Origin: Phytophthora hibernalis
Taxonomy: Eukaryota > Oomycota > Peronosporomycetes > Peronosporales > Peronosporaceae
Assembly (NCBI GenBank): GCA_012656075.1
Contig: JAAKBF010000035.1
Location: 62,001 to 126,000, forward strand
DNA: 64,000 nt
Direction: 5' to 3'
The position numbers were made by a program, and so were the translations under genes. The notes under the pieces were generated by a model, which was not told the origin of the DNA, did no database searches, and saw only the letters and a list, made by a program, of their open reading frames with translations. This document shows, piece after piece, positions 31,715 to 42,900 of this stretch. The stretch's first letter is position 1; every line of letters begins with the position of its first letter.

Positions 31715-34700
31715 CTAGAGTGTCGACTGAAGCGCTCCTGACACCAGTTGCTGCTGTGTGTACTCCCACAACATCAGAGCACCACTCACGTGCACATTCA
31801 GCGAACGTACAAGGCCAAACTGGGGGATCTCAACACACACGTCCACAAGCTGCAGCACATCGACGGGGATTCCTTCCTTCTCACGACCCAAAACGAGAAC
31901 CATTTTGCGCGGCAGCGTGTAGTCGGCGAGACTCACACTCGAAGCCGTCTGCTCGACGGCCACAATGGTGTATCCTTCGCTCTTCCAGCGAAGCAGTGCT
32001 TGGCGCAGGTCATCGCCTTGAGGCCGAACTTCTTCCAGCGGTATCCACTTGTGAGCTGTAGCGCTTACGGTGGCGAAAGTGACGTCCTGTTTTGCCAGGC
32101 GAATATTAGGCACAATCAGCTTCTGAGCGTTGAAGATCTCGCACGTCCGTGCCAATCCTGCTAGGTTCGGAATCTTGTCCACCAAACTTGCACACATAAT
32201 AAGAGGCTGCCGAGGCTGTTGACGAGCGTTGAGCGTGTCACCACGCCGGGCTGCATCGAAATCAACACGCATCGCTGTAGGTAAAGCACCGTCCTCCAGT
32301 AGCAACGCACTTGTATTAATCTTGCGCTGGACGGTGAGAGCTCCTTCAACTGCTTTAGATTCAGAGGGCGATACAACAACACCCTTCTCCGCTGTCGGGG
32401 CGGAAGTGAACTTCTCAAGCTGGTACTGCGCATACAGCTCGTTCATCGCAGTTTTAAGCTGCTCGCTGAAACGCAGAGCTTCGTCACGCGGCAGCAGCTC
32501 TCCGAACTCGCTGACGAAGCCCGAGGAAAGCATTCCGAGCAACGAGCTCTCATAGTTAGGATGGAACTCCTCAAGCTGACGAGCTTGACGACGCAACATC
32601 CGTTTGCACTCTTTGTTGTTGCTGAGATAGTGCGCAGTGCCTTCGAGGAAGTGCAGGCCAGGCGTATCGCTCGAGCTGAGTTGAAGTTGGTGGACGTGAC
32701 GAGGAAGAACCTTCGCCAGCAGAAACTGAGTCAACACGCGTGTGTATCCGTGAGAAGTATTCAGCCATGGTAGCATCGTTTCAATCAATTCACCACAGTC
32801 GAGATTTGAGTTGCAGTCATCTAACTTGTAGTTAACGAGATAGGCGGACACGAGCAGCAACGAGGCTCCGACCTGCGGCATGATGTTTGCATCACGAAGC
32901 ATGGGAAGCAGAAGGCCCGAGCAGATTTCGTGTGGGAACTTCGAGGTCATTCGCATGCCAAAAAGTTCCATGTAGTAGCGCACACTAGGCAACTGGGGCA
33001 CTATAAATGCAGTCTGAAGCGTAGGAAGTAGTTTTGTGAGCTGCGGCTTCGTGACATGCGCGCTGATAATGCAGAGCGCTTGCCAGGACCTCAACTTCTT
33101 GCCGAAGCCGTCACTGTTGAGCATGTGCTGCTTCTGCCAGTCTGGGCTCGCGTTGAGTGCCAACAGCCGATCAAGCAGCACATCCATTAGTTGCTGCGTG
33201 TCTGACGTTGACGCGCTGCTTTCGACAGCTACATCACCCAGGAAGCTCAGGACCACAAGCCGCACAAACCTGTCCTTGGCGTGGCCACTGATGGCCGCTG
33301 TCTGAGTTTCGCTATCGCTGACAGGAGAAAAGCCTTGGAACCCTTGAAAGGGGGCACTAGCATCCGTCGTTAACTGCTCCTTTTCATCAATCAGTGGCTC
33401 CTTGTATAGCAATAGCTCCACAAGCTCGTCAGTGAAGCAAACCGCTGACGCCGGGTGCGCACGCCATGTCTGGCATAAGCGACAAGCCAAGTGGAAAATC
33501 ACGTTTGGTCTGTATCGAGAGCCAAAGCGGATAAACTCAGCGATCCAACGTTTAATTGTCGCTGTCAGCTCAGCACGTAAGAGGAATACCGGTTGGAACA
33601 TACAGATGACAACAGCTCGAGTTAGCGCATCTGGTTTAGCCTTGCTGTCGTTGTAAGCAATCCACACTTCCTCCAACAAACCGTCAAGTAGGTCGATACC
33701 ACTAGATTCGTTTGCAAGAGGCGCAGCCAGTTGTGATAGTGTTAACGATAGCACATTAACCATTTGAACCAGTGCAGATGGATCCATGCCAGCAGTAGGC
33801 AAGGCCTCAACACAGGCATCGTACGTTGCTCGCAGGAGCTTCGTATTGATAAACGAAGAAGCTTCAACGACATGATGGAGTAGTACCCACTTGTCAGCAG
33901 CTAGGTTAATCGCGCACCGTGCATCGAGTCTTCCGCTGTACCGCCGACTCGTGTCAAGCGTAAGCAACAGCGGCAGAATACGCTCAGTTTCAAACGCACG
34001 TAGAGAGTCCACAGCCGCACCATTGTCGCCGACGATACACAAACACTTCGCAGCTAACGCCAAGTCAAAAATTGTTCGATCTGCAGACGCTACCAGAATG
34101 CTTTTCAGATCGTCGCAGAGAGCATCGAGAGCAGCGATAGGCTGCAGATCACCTGTCGACTTCATCGTGTGTATACTCATTTGAGAGAGCACGAACACGG
34201 CAGACGTAACGAGCTCCATGGACTCTTCCTTTTCATGATCTCCAAAATCTGCGTCACCAACTGACGCATTGCCCATCCACTCTCGGACTACCGTCATAGC
34301 GGAGTCGAACAGGAATGAGCAGTGCACCTGCCCCTTATAAAAGGTATCGCGCTGAAACGAGAACGTAAACCATCTATGCGTTGACAACGAAGAGCAGTTT
34401 TCAACAAGTTCTTGCACTTGGTGTTCCAACTTGGCGACCAGAGTTACGATTCGAGCACTATCCAATTCAGATTCAGGGCCTCCGGACAAAAACGAACCCA
34501 GCGAGGCACGCAACACCACGGTCGACTTTTTCCGCTTTTCAGGTTCTTCCTGATCATAAATGCCGGCTGTATCAGTGATGTCTTCAGCAGTTAACAGCAA
34601 CAGTCTCGCCAACTGACTAGGGCCCAGTACATCTTCGGGATTTCTGCCAGCTTGGAACTTCACATATTTTTGAAGTGCGTTTGACAGAACCACTGGCAAG

Positions 34701-36624
34701 CTAGACGCAGCAGCCGTCTTGATCCACCTGAGAAAATGCAGCAATGCCTCGCCATCGTCGCCAACCAAATTACTGGTCGGGAACACGTTGATAACACGAA
34801 CCAGTGCCGATAGCGAAAGTGTTGACGCATTAACATATCCAGTGAGCGCATGGGCCAGCGCACGAAGCATTTTCGTTCTCATCGCTTGCGAGTAGGACTG
34901 CATCGCATGAACATCCAACAAAACCGGAGGCGGTCTACCGCTACCGGGCTTAGTAGCATTTTCTCGGAGGCGGAAGAGGCAACACGCTTCAAATGGGAAG
35001 ACTGGAACACTTGCAGCATGCTCAGTAATGCCTCTGGTGAGTGACTGTCAGCACCTTCGCCAAAGATTGCTTCTTCGATTGCAGCAACATACTCATCTAG
35101 CACGTTTTCTTTCTCACTTTTAGCAATCTGGAAACCGAGAAATGCTGCTAGAACTCACCCACCAGAGACTGGAAACGAACACGATGAGTGTGCTTGTAAA
35201 GTACAGGATCATTGCAGGCACGCAGCAAATCTACAAGTACAAAACGCTGGAACGCAGAGGTGCAGGCGAACGAAGCTGTGCGATCAACACCTTGGCTGCC
35301 GATGCGTTGCTTTTCCCAAGCGTTCCAAGCTTGAACGCAGGTCTCCATGAAATTAGAGATGAATAGGCGCTTCACCACAGGGTTGTCGTGGGCAAACAAC
35401 CGGACCAGCAGACTCTGCATCCAGTCGAAAGTTAGCTGGACCGGCCACTGCTCGTTGTCTTGCTGCTGCTTCGGTTCAACGTGAACGATCAAAAAAGTTG
35501 TCAACAGATCCGCAACCTGTGGCCAAACTTGTTCGATCAGGTGCTGTTCATGGTGCATCTGGATAACTTCGGAGGCCGTCAGAAAGTTTTGCCACGTATT
35601 CACCCACGACGGTACTGGACTTTTTGCCTTGGGATTCGAGTTGTGTGGTTCGGACAGCGAAGCGCTGTGCGAGAACGCAACTTTTAGAATGTGCAGTCCC
35701 TGCTTGCGCAAAGAGAGTCGTTGTTGCACAACGCAAAGCAAACAAGTTGCTGCAGTCTCTTATCTGCAATGAGCTCACGCGGCGATTGCGGCATGATGAT
35801 ACACACCAGATACAGCAGCTCCTGCGGAAACTGCGACCCACTTTGCTGCTCCCACGCCTCCAGTACCATATCCAAAAGTCGTAAATACACGTCCGTTGCA
35901 TCACTCTTGCTGCAAACTTCAAGAAGAGCTGGCACAACGTGCAGCACCACTGCCCGTAAACTTTGTGGGTGTTGTTTCCAACTCTTAGTCGCATGCTCAC
36001 AGATTTTCAACGAGAGTTTCACCAGTTCGTCCACAACCTCCTGCTCCACTTTTTGACGCAGCAATAGCTCCAGCAAACAGCACAACGATCCATAACTCAC
36101 CACCTCCTCACTTTCACTTGTCTCCACCAGCAGCACTTCAGTCCTCCCAAACAGTTCACCAACAACCTCTCCACCATCTCCGCATTGCACACTCAACTGC
36201 AAGAGTGTCTGGATCATCTCGAGAGCTGCGTGGTGCATTGAAGCGTAGCGTTCCAACTGCAGAACCGGCAGCAATACGCCACCCACTAACTTCCCTCTCA
36301 AAGTTGCATCGCCTGTCGCTCCTGTTGCTCCGAACTCTGTAGAAACTGGTCCAGCAGTTCCTTCGCCACCACGAGCGTAAAATGGGAGCGTCCGGTAGCC
36401 TCTAGGTCCTCTCCATCGCTCGGTAGCGGCCATAACAACCCCACAAACGCCTCTGCGTCGCCTTGGAACAGCTCCTGCACCTCATTCTGGCTCAAAACGA
36501 GTCCTGTAGCCACCAATTCGAACTGCGCTTCACTCTGCGCTACATCTAGCGCCGTCTGTCCGCCTCGCAGCTCCTGAAGGCGTCGCCAGCGCGTCCAAGC
36601 CGCGGCGATCGCAGCAGCAGCCAT
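31715..36624 (-). CDS. TRM3: tRNA (guanosine-2'-O-)-methyltransferase, TRM3/TARBP1-like
   Basis: Starts at 36624 (MAAAAIAAAWTRWRRLQEL) and ends at 31715. A long helical-repeat region precedes a C-terminal SpoU domain with NLAGLARTCEIFNA, VLVLGREKEGIPV and CVEIPQFGLVRSLNVHVSGA, the knotted SAM-binding motifs. The enzyme 2'-O-methylates G18 of tRNA. The frame moves at three runs, each needing one extra base: 36300-36302, 35740-35742 and 34959-34962. A 35-nt GT-AG intron at 35128-35162 joins SL to IAKSEKENVLDEY in frame. Total length is about 1,550-1,600 residues, as in human TARBP1. The gene is head to head with RecQ, 142 bp apart. Confidence 0.9.
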
Positions 36625-36766
36625 CAGCTTACGATTGGTTAGAATTTCGAAAGTTAACTTGCGTTTCTAACGTTGTCTAACGTTTAGAAACTTAAAAGTA
36701 ACTAACAGTTACCTGCTAGATTAACAAATTAACTGATACACTTGGCGCCAAACGCAACATTTCGCC

Positions 36767-38343
36767 ATGAAGGCGGTAGTATCTCGTCGCACGGCGAAGA
36801 ACTCGTTCGTGCCCATCGACGCGCACTTCCAGGCGGCTGTAGAGCGACAAAAGGTGCGTACAACAGCCATCGACCTGACGCTGGACGCTTCGCCCGCTCG
36901 CCAGAAGCGGCCGCGCGCCTTCTATGAGGACTCGGAGGACGACGTCGAGAACCGCGAGCCCAACACGGCGCTGGAGCTCATTCGGCAGAGCAAACGCCGG
37001 TTAAAGGCTCCAAAACGCAGCGCAGACCCTGTCAGAACCGATACACTCGACAACCAGCCGCCGGATTTACTCGCCAGAGCCAACAAGGCGGTCTTTGGCA
37101 ACGACAGCTTCCGACAGAACCAGCGACAGGTGGTGGAGGCCACGATGCGGGGCGAGGACTGCTTCGTGCTCATGCCCACGGGCGGAGGCAAGAGTCTGTG
37201 CTACCAGCTGCCGGCTGTGCTCTCCAAGGGGTGACGATCGTCGTCTCCCGCTGCTGTCGCTCATCCAGGACCAAGTGACGGCGCTCATCAAAAACCGAGG
37301 CTGCGGCATCCCAGCCGCCTTTCTCACGAGCCAGACGGTCGTGACGCTCAAGAGGTCCATCACGGCGGAGCTGAGACGTCCTACGCCCAGTCTCAAGCTG
37401 CTCTACCTGACGCCTGAGAAGATCGTCAAGTCGGACGAGATGATGGAGCTGCTGCACGTTTTACACCGCAATGGAGCGCTCGTGAGGTTCGTGGTGGACG
37501 AAGCGCATTGTGTGAGTCAGTGGGGACACGACTTCCGACCAGAGTACAGTAAGCTGGGGCTGCTCAAGAAAACGTTCCCCAATGTGCCGGTGATGGCATT
37601 GACGGCGACGGCGCCGCCTAAGGTAATTGAAGGCGTGCAGCGCTCGCTGCGTATTTCAAAAGGACCCGTGTTTTCCATGAGCTTCAATCGCACCAACCTC
37701 TCGTTCGAGGTGCGCGACAAACCAGTGGGCGGCGACGCCAAGGCGATGGAAGCGCTGTTCCAGCTCATCTCGAAGACGTACCCGCGCGATGCAGTGGGCA
37801 TCGTGTACTGCATGACGAAGCAGGACTGCGAAGACGTCGCCGACTACCTGTTCGATCGCGGCCTGAGCGCCGACTTCTACCATGCCGGTCAGTCGGCAAC
37901 AGACCGGCACATGGTGCAGGATGCGTGGCAGAATGGCCAGCTCAGCATCGTGTGCGCGACAATCGCGTACGGCATGGGCATCGACAAGCCCGACGTGCGG
38001 TACGTGATCCACTACTCGGTAGCCAAGTCCATCGAAGGCTACTACCAGGAGGCCGGCCGCGCCGGGCGAGATGGTAAGCCATCACAGTGCGTCATCTTCT
38101 ACAGCCCGCGGGACGTTTCCAGGATGCGCAGCATCCTACGCATGCCTCAGAAGGGCATGAACAAGCAGGCGCGCGTCGCACATGGAGAAGCTCCGCTCCG
38201 TGGCCGAGTACTGCGAAGACGACACAACCTGCCGGCGCCAGCTGCTGATCTCGTACTTTGGCCAAACGTTCCATCGCTCCGAGTGTAACCGGACGTGCGA
38301 CAACTGCCGCCGCACACAACGCGCTGCCCGCATGAGTCGCTAA
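36767..38343 (+). CDS. RecQ-family DNA helicase
   Basis: From ATG 36767 an N-terminal basic region precedes motif 0/I (FRQNQRQVVEA, LMPTGGGKSLCYQLPA). The frame then needs one G at 37228-37231 and one C at 37247-37249 to continue into motif Ia (SPLLSLIQDQVTAL), DEAH (FVVDEAHCVSQWGHDF), MALTATAPP, GIVYCMTKQDCEDVA, AYGMGIDKPDVRYVIHY and motif VI (YYQEAGRAGRDG). After another shift near 38178 comes the RecQ zinc subdomain: EYCEDDTTCRRQLLISYFG, then CNRTCDNC, with TAA at 38341-38343. About 525 residues; it lacks HRDC and a long C-terminus, like RecQ1/RecQ-like 3' to 5' helicases in recombination repair. Confidence 0.9.
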
Positions 38344-38454
38344 GCTCCGCCCCGTACTTTTAACTAATGTGTCGTTTGCAGGGATGTCCTGCACACTGGA
38401 ATTTCATGAGAGCGAAAGCAAGAGTGTCTGTGTTGTGGTTTACCCCGAAGCAGG

Positions 38455-38910
38455 TTAATCGTTCCACTGCTTCTTGCACTGCACGCACTTGTAGAAGGTC
38501 GTGGACGGCTCGTCGGCCGACCGGATCTGGATCTGCATGAAGTACGCCTTGGTGTGTTCACAGTGAGGACAGCGCGCTGCACAGGAAGAAGTACACAGCC
38601 ACAGGTGAGCAATTATCCAGCCAATCACGAGCGAGTAACTCCACGCACTCTCCGTCTGGTCGACGTTCTCCCAGGCTTCGTCTCCGCCCAAGACGTCGTC
38701 CACCTGCTTGCGTTGCAGTGGCACCTTCTTCTCCACCTTTTCATTGATCTGGAAGAGGTAGGGACACGTCTGGCAGAAGAAGCGCATGCCGTCGGACTGC
38801 AATAAACAGAACCATAACAGTTAGCAGTACACATTAGTTGCAGGTCTCAAGGCTTCGCGTACGTCGGGCTCCACGAGCAGGATGTTGCCGCAGCACGGAC
38901 AGAAGTGCAT
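38455..38910 (-). CDS. POLR3K: DNA-directed RNA polymerase III subunit C11 (RPC10/POLR3K)
   Basis: Three exons, 38863-38910, 38649-38796 and 38455-38576, joined by 66- and 72-nt GT-AG introns give exactly 105 residues (human protein 108). The N-terminal zinc ribbon has CPCCGNILLVE and CQTCPYLF. The linker VDDVLGGDEA leads to the C-terminal TFIIS-like ribbon CPHCEHTKAYFMQ, QIRSADEPSTTFYKC and CKKQW. The RSADEP loop carries the acidic pair that stimulates RNA cleavage. The subunit acts in termination and reinitiation by RNA polymerase III. It shares a 110-bp divergent promoter with the Hsp70 gene. Confidence 0.95.
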
Positions 38911-39020
38911 GGTTGGCAAGTGTTGTTTGAAAATGACAAGGACGTTACGTGTGTAACCGGGTTACAGTTTCCACATTCTAATTTTGACGGAAAGGTTAAG
39001 TACGACGGCCAATTGTCAAA
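38911..39020. promoter_or_regulatory. Short bidirectional promoter between POLR3K and Hsp70
   Basis: Only 110 bp separate the two divergent start codons. A CCAAT-like GGCCAATTGTC lies 12 bases before the Hsp70 ATG. No clear Inr was identified. Confidence 0.55.
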
Positions 39021-40923
39021 ATGACGGACAGCAAATATGACAGTTGGGGCAGTGCGGCGGAGCGCTTCGCCGACGGCTCTCTCTGCCTGGGCATCGATCT
39101 GGGCACCACCAACTCCTGTACACACGCTACTCGTGTCATTCTACCTCTGTACCCTGAAAGCCCCGCCTTCTAACGCTCTGAATTGGCTCTTTTAGGCGTC
39201 GGAATGTGGCACGTGGACCGTAACCATGTCAAAATCCTGAAAACCGATCGGACAGAGGCCGCACGACGCCCTCCGTGGTGCGATTCGACCCGTCGAGTCA
39301 ATCGTCAGACGTGGGCAATGCGGCCATTGCGTTGGAGACGTGCGATCCGCTGGGGAACACGATCCGCTCCGTCAAGAGGCTCATGGGGCAAAAATTCGAC
39401 AGTAAAGCAGCGGACGTGGCCAGGATCTACGCGGGGTACAAAGTGGTGCCTACCGTCCAAGGGAACGTGGCTGTGCAGGTGCTGAGAGGCGGCAAAAAGG
39501 ACGTTCAGGTGCAGCCAGAGGAGGTCTCGGCCTCTGTCCTTACTGAGCTTAAGGCGTCGGCCGAAGCGTACTTTGAAGACGGCAGACGGCTGGACAACGT
39601 GGTGATCACGGTACCTGCATACTTTAGCGACTCACAAAGGAAGGCCACGATCACGAGCGCGTCTATGGCCGGGTTCAAGGCTGTGAGGCTGCTGAACGAA
39701 CCGACGGCGGCCGCTGTGGCGTACGGTCTGTTCTTGTCAGGGAGGAAGGTGGTGACGGTGTTTGACTTTGGAGGAGGGACACTGGACGTGTCGTTGCTGA
39801 GTATTGATGACGGCAAGTTTGAGGTGCTGGGCATTGGCGGAGATACCAACCTGGGAGGAGAGGACATCAATAATACCCTCGTGGACCATTTGTTGGAGGT
39901 GCTGTACAAGCATCATGATGTGACGAGAGCACAAGTAGGACAAGCGGACATGGTGAGGCTCAAGCGTGAGGTGGAGAAGGCCAAGATCGAGTTGTCCACC
40001 GAGGAGTACGCCGATGTGACGCTGCATGGGATCGCCAGCGTGGAAACGTTCACGTACTCGCTGTTGCGTTGCAAGTTCGAGCAGCTCTGCGACCCGATCT
40101 GGAAGAAGTATGTTTGCGTGGACACAACTATCGCTGTGCTTGTTATTCATGCAATGTTGTGTATCTATGCAGGTGTCTTCGGATCGTTTCAAGCGTGCTG
40201 AAGGAGGCAGAAATGGAAGCTGTTGACATCGATGAGGTGATCCTTGTGGGTGGTTCCACACGGATCCCAATCCTGCGCACCATGATCTCGGAGTCTTTCA
40301 ATGGCAAAGTGCGTTGCCATCTGGTCGTTGTGGGCGCTACTATTTACTGATGCTTCCATTGTAATTTCGTGATTTAGGAGCTCTGCATGTCTGTGAATGC
40401 TGACGAAGTGGTGTGTGAGGGAGCTGCTATCCAGGCTGCCATCTTGAGTGGCATGGACCAGCGTGTATTCCGCGATGTGCTCATGATGGATGTCCTTCCG
40501 CTGCCCATTGGACTTGAGACGGCGGATGGAAGCATGGAGGTTATCCTTCCCAGAAACGCACGGATTCCAACGACGGTGACCAAGTACTTCCAGACTTTTG
40601 AGGACGACCAGCGGGGCCTTACGGTCGAGGTCTATGAAGGCGAGAAGGACATCGCTAAAGAGAACGATCACATCTGCTACTTCAACTTTGCTCTGCCCCG
40701 GGACAAGATCGGCAAGACGGGTGAGTTTGCTCACCCCGTCACCTTCACTATGAACGCCAGTGGCATCTTGCAGGTGCAGGCCGGTGTTCATCACGATTCA
40801 GAGGAAACACCGATGTCAAAGACCGCGATATTCTTGATGGCGGGCTACATCATCGCTCTCTTCAGTTTCTACGTCTTCTTCCGCCTGTTTTTTGCTGATG
40901 AGAGAGATATCACGGCTACATGA
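39021..40923 (+). CDS. Hsp70-like chaperone with a C-terminal membrane anchor and no lid
   Basis: Exons are 39021-39117, 39196-40107, 40173-40308 and 40378-40923. The ATPase domain has LGIDLGTTNSC, VVITVPAYFSDSQRKAT, RLLNEPTAAAVAYGL, VFDFGGGTLDVSLL and VILVGGSTRIP. The substrate-binding beta domain is present (LPLPIGLETADGSMEVILPR, RIPTTVTKYFQTFEDDQ, FTMNASGILQV). Instead of the helical lid and EEVD-like tail, the protein ends with a ~23-residue hydrophobic segment (FLMAGYIIALFSFYVFFRLF) and a short polar tail. No N-terminal signal is seen, which suggests a tail-anchored protein facing the cytosol. One A is probably missing at 39240-39243; with it the exons make 563 residues, shorter than the usual ~640. 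Confidence 0.85.
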
Positions 40924-41246
40924 TAAGCGTTGACGCTGCATTTTACAGCTCTTAGATAGACCGATATGCATTTATGGTTAGGGACTAAGTCGAGCAGTAC
41001 GATAACATCAGCACAGAACAATAAAAAGTTTAAACGAGATACGGACGAGGAAAGAAGGCCACGCCGAAGTTCTTTGAGAACAACGAATGCTACTTGTTTC
41101 TCTTGTCGGCGTTCAGACTACGAATTCAGGCGCTCCGACGACAGCATAGACAATTACATCACCCTTCCTCGTAGAAATTTCTGTCTCCGCGTAAGTCATC
41201 ATGGCCACAGCAAGTAGAGAGAGAGAATCTCTAGCTTAGCCCCCTC
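40924..41246. other. Intergenic between convergent genes
   Basis: Contains the 3' flank of the Hsp70 gene and of the minus-strand gene. No other feature was seen. Confidence 0.5.
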
Positions 41247-42784
41247 ACACGAACTGCGGGATCGAATCAAGCGTTGTCTTCAACCAGGGATGCTTCTTTT
41301 CCTGGTCATGCGCCGACAGCTCCGAGCGGAGAAAGCGAAGCGATATATTATCTGCTTGTAGTGTGTTTGCATCGGTCTTCGTCTCCTCAGCGTCCTCCAA
41401 ACGCTTTCGTAGGTCGCCAATTGTGCGAATCCCAACCTTATGCAAGGCGGCCATGCTCTTACCTAGAATACTGCGGAGTTTGTTCACGACATTTTCGTCA
41501 TTTGATATCTCCAGCTCAATCTCTTGGCGCTCGAAGCCGGCGGCGTTCTCAACTGGGACTACAAAAATTAAAGCGCTTGGTCGGGGTCCTTTTCACTATC
41601 TCCGATAATCCCAGCCGTTCCAAAACCAACCACAGTGCTTCTCCGCTAACTGGATGAGTCTGTGTCACCGTGATCTGGACAGCAACAAGCGCTTCGTCGA
41701 AAAACTTGACATATACTTCCTCTATCTGGAAATGATCCGAACAACCCTATTGTTTTTGACCTATCGTCGGTGTTTGTGACTCTATGCGTATGCTGATTGG
41801 ATCAAACTGCGTTCTACCTCGTGGTGCGCTGTCGGAGGTCGCAAGTTGTGGAAGCGCGGACGGTCGATTATCACGGAACTGCGGGGCAGCTACTGCGTGG
41901 AAATAAAGAATGGAGACGCCTGTAACGCAGCCAAGAGCAAGATCAAGAAGAACAGCGGTCGGAAGCGTGTTAACCGCGATGAGATGTGCGCCAAGTTGAA
42001 GGCGGTTCCGATGGAGGACCGGCAAGATATCCGAAGGGCTACCCATATCTAGGTACATGGTAGCCGAGCTGTTGCACCAGGGATTCCTCAAGCGGCACAC
42101 AGGGCGCATCAAGCCTTTCTCACAGATGACCACAAGCTGCGCCGTGTCGAGTACGCGCTCTCCTATATCGACGACGTATCGCGGGTTTTCGAACCGATGT
42201 TCGACGTGGTGCACGTCGACGAGAAGTGGATCAACACAGACAAGGATAAGCGCAGCTAAATCCTCCTCGACGGCGAAGAACCGCCTCAGCGAAGCCGCAA
42301 GAGCAAGTGCTTCTTGCTGCCCTCCCTCGCCCGTCCCAGGTTTTTTCTAATATTTCTGCATTGTCGAATAATCTTGATAATTAATACAGCTCAACCTATT
42401 GACCTGGCATAATGACTTGTTCGGATCATTTCCAGACAGAGGAAGTAAGAAGAGTAGTAATGCATGTAGAACGAGTCGATCGCCATAAAATTCTTCGCCC
42501 TCGAAACGCGGAAGGGGCCACTCGACAGCACCGATGTGGAAAAATTGCTGTCGAAGAAGCAGTAGCGCTCACCATTGTCATCTGGGGCCGTCTTTTTGCA
42601 CTTGAATTCCTCAACCGTTGGGTACCAGCACGAAGAGGTCGTGCTTTAACATCGGGTTCGGCGCATAGGGAAAGATGATGTGGCGCGCTTCTTCACCCTC
42701 CATCCTATTAGAGGACTTTCGGAGACTCGAAATCGTACACGTTTCAGCTTCACTTTCAGTTCTGGGTGGATTAGGGGAACTCAT
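41247..42784 (-). pseudogene. Unrecognised gene interrupted by a mariner element
   Basis: ATG 42784 starts MSSPNPPRTESEAETCTIS and FPYAPNPMLKHDLFVLVPN. After a shift the frame continues KTAPDDNGERYCFFDSNF and NFMAIDSFYMHYYSS up to the transposon at 42445. It resumes below 41715 with KFFDEALVAVQITVTQTHPV and, after another shift, ENVVNKLRSILGKSMAALHK, TIGDLRKRLEDAEE, ending in WLKTTLDSIPQFV. About 260 residues without the insertion. I do not recognise the family. The C-terminal half looks helical with a possible coiled coil. The insertion in coding sequence means this copy is inactive unless the element is excised. Confidence 0.6.
41716..42444 (+). mobile_element. Internally deleted mariner-type element
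   Basis: Inverted ends of 29 bp (CTTCCTCTATCTGGAAATGA at 41716, complement ending at 42444 with one mismatch) are flanked by TA. Inside, 41846-42350 encodes a damaged transposase N-terminal half: helix region VAELLHQGFLKRHTGRIKPF, KLRRVEYALSYIDDVS and the first catalytic Asp in VVHVDEKWINTDKDK, with stops at 42050 and 42257. The rest of the DDD/DDE core is missing, so it is non-autonomous. Confidence 0.85.
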
Positions 42785-42797
42785 CTCAATCAGGTAT

Positions 42798-42831
42798 AGG
42801 TTTGAGCTAAAGACCGACTTAGCTCAAGCCT
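42798..42831. repeat. Imperfect hairpin upstream of the interrupted gene
   Basis: AGGTTTGAGCTAAAG and ACTTAGCTCAAGCCT pair at 13 of 15 positions around a 4-nt loop, 14 bases before the minus-strand ATG. Confidence 0.5.
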
Positions 42832-42900
42832 ACCCCCGGCTGGTTTCTCTTTCAGAAGTGCTATCCCTGTCCAACGACGGCGCGTTATGCACCACAAAAG

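Noticed and set aside
32561..32773. Plus-strand frame opposite TRM3
   Set aside because: It is a shadow of the conserved minus-strand TRM3 frame and has no family features.
38554..38805. Plus-strand frame opposite POLR3K
   Set aside because: The minus strand gives a complete zinc-ribbon protein with proper introns, so the plus frame is a shadow.
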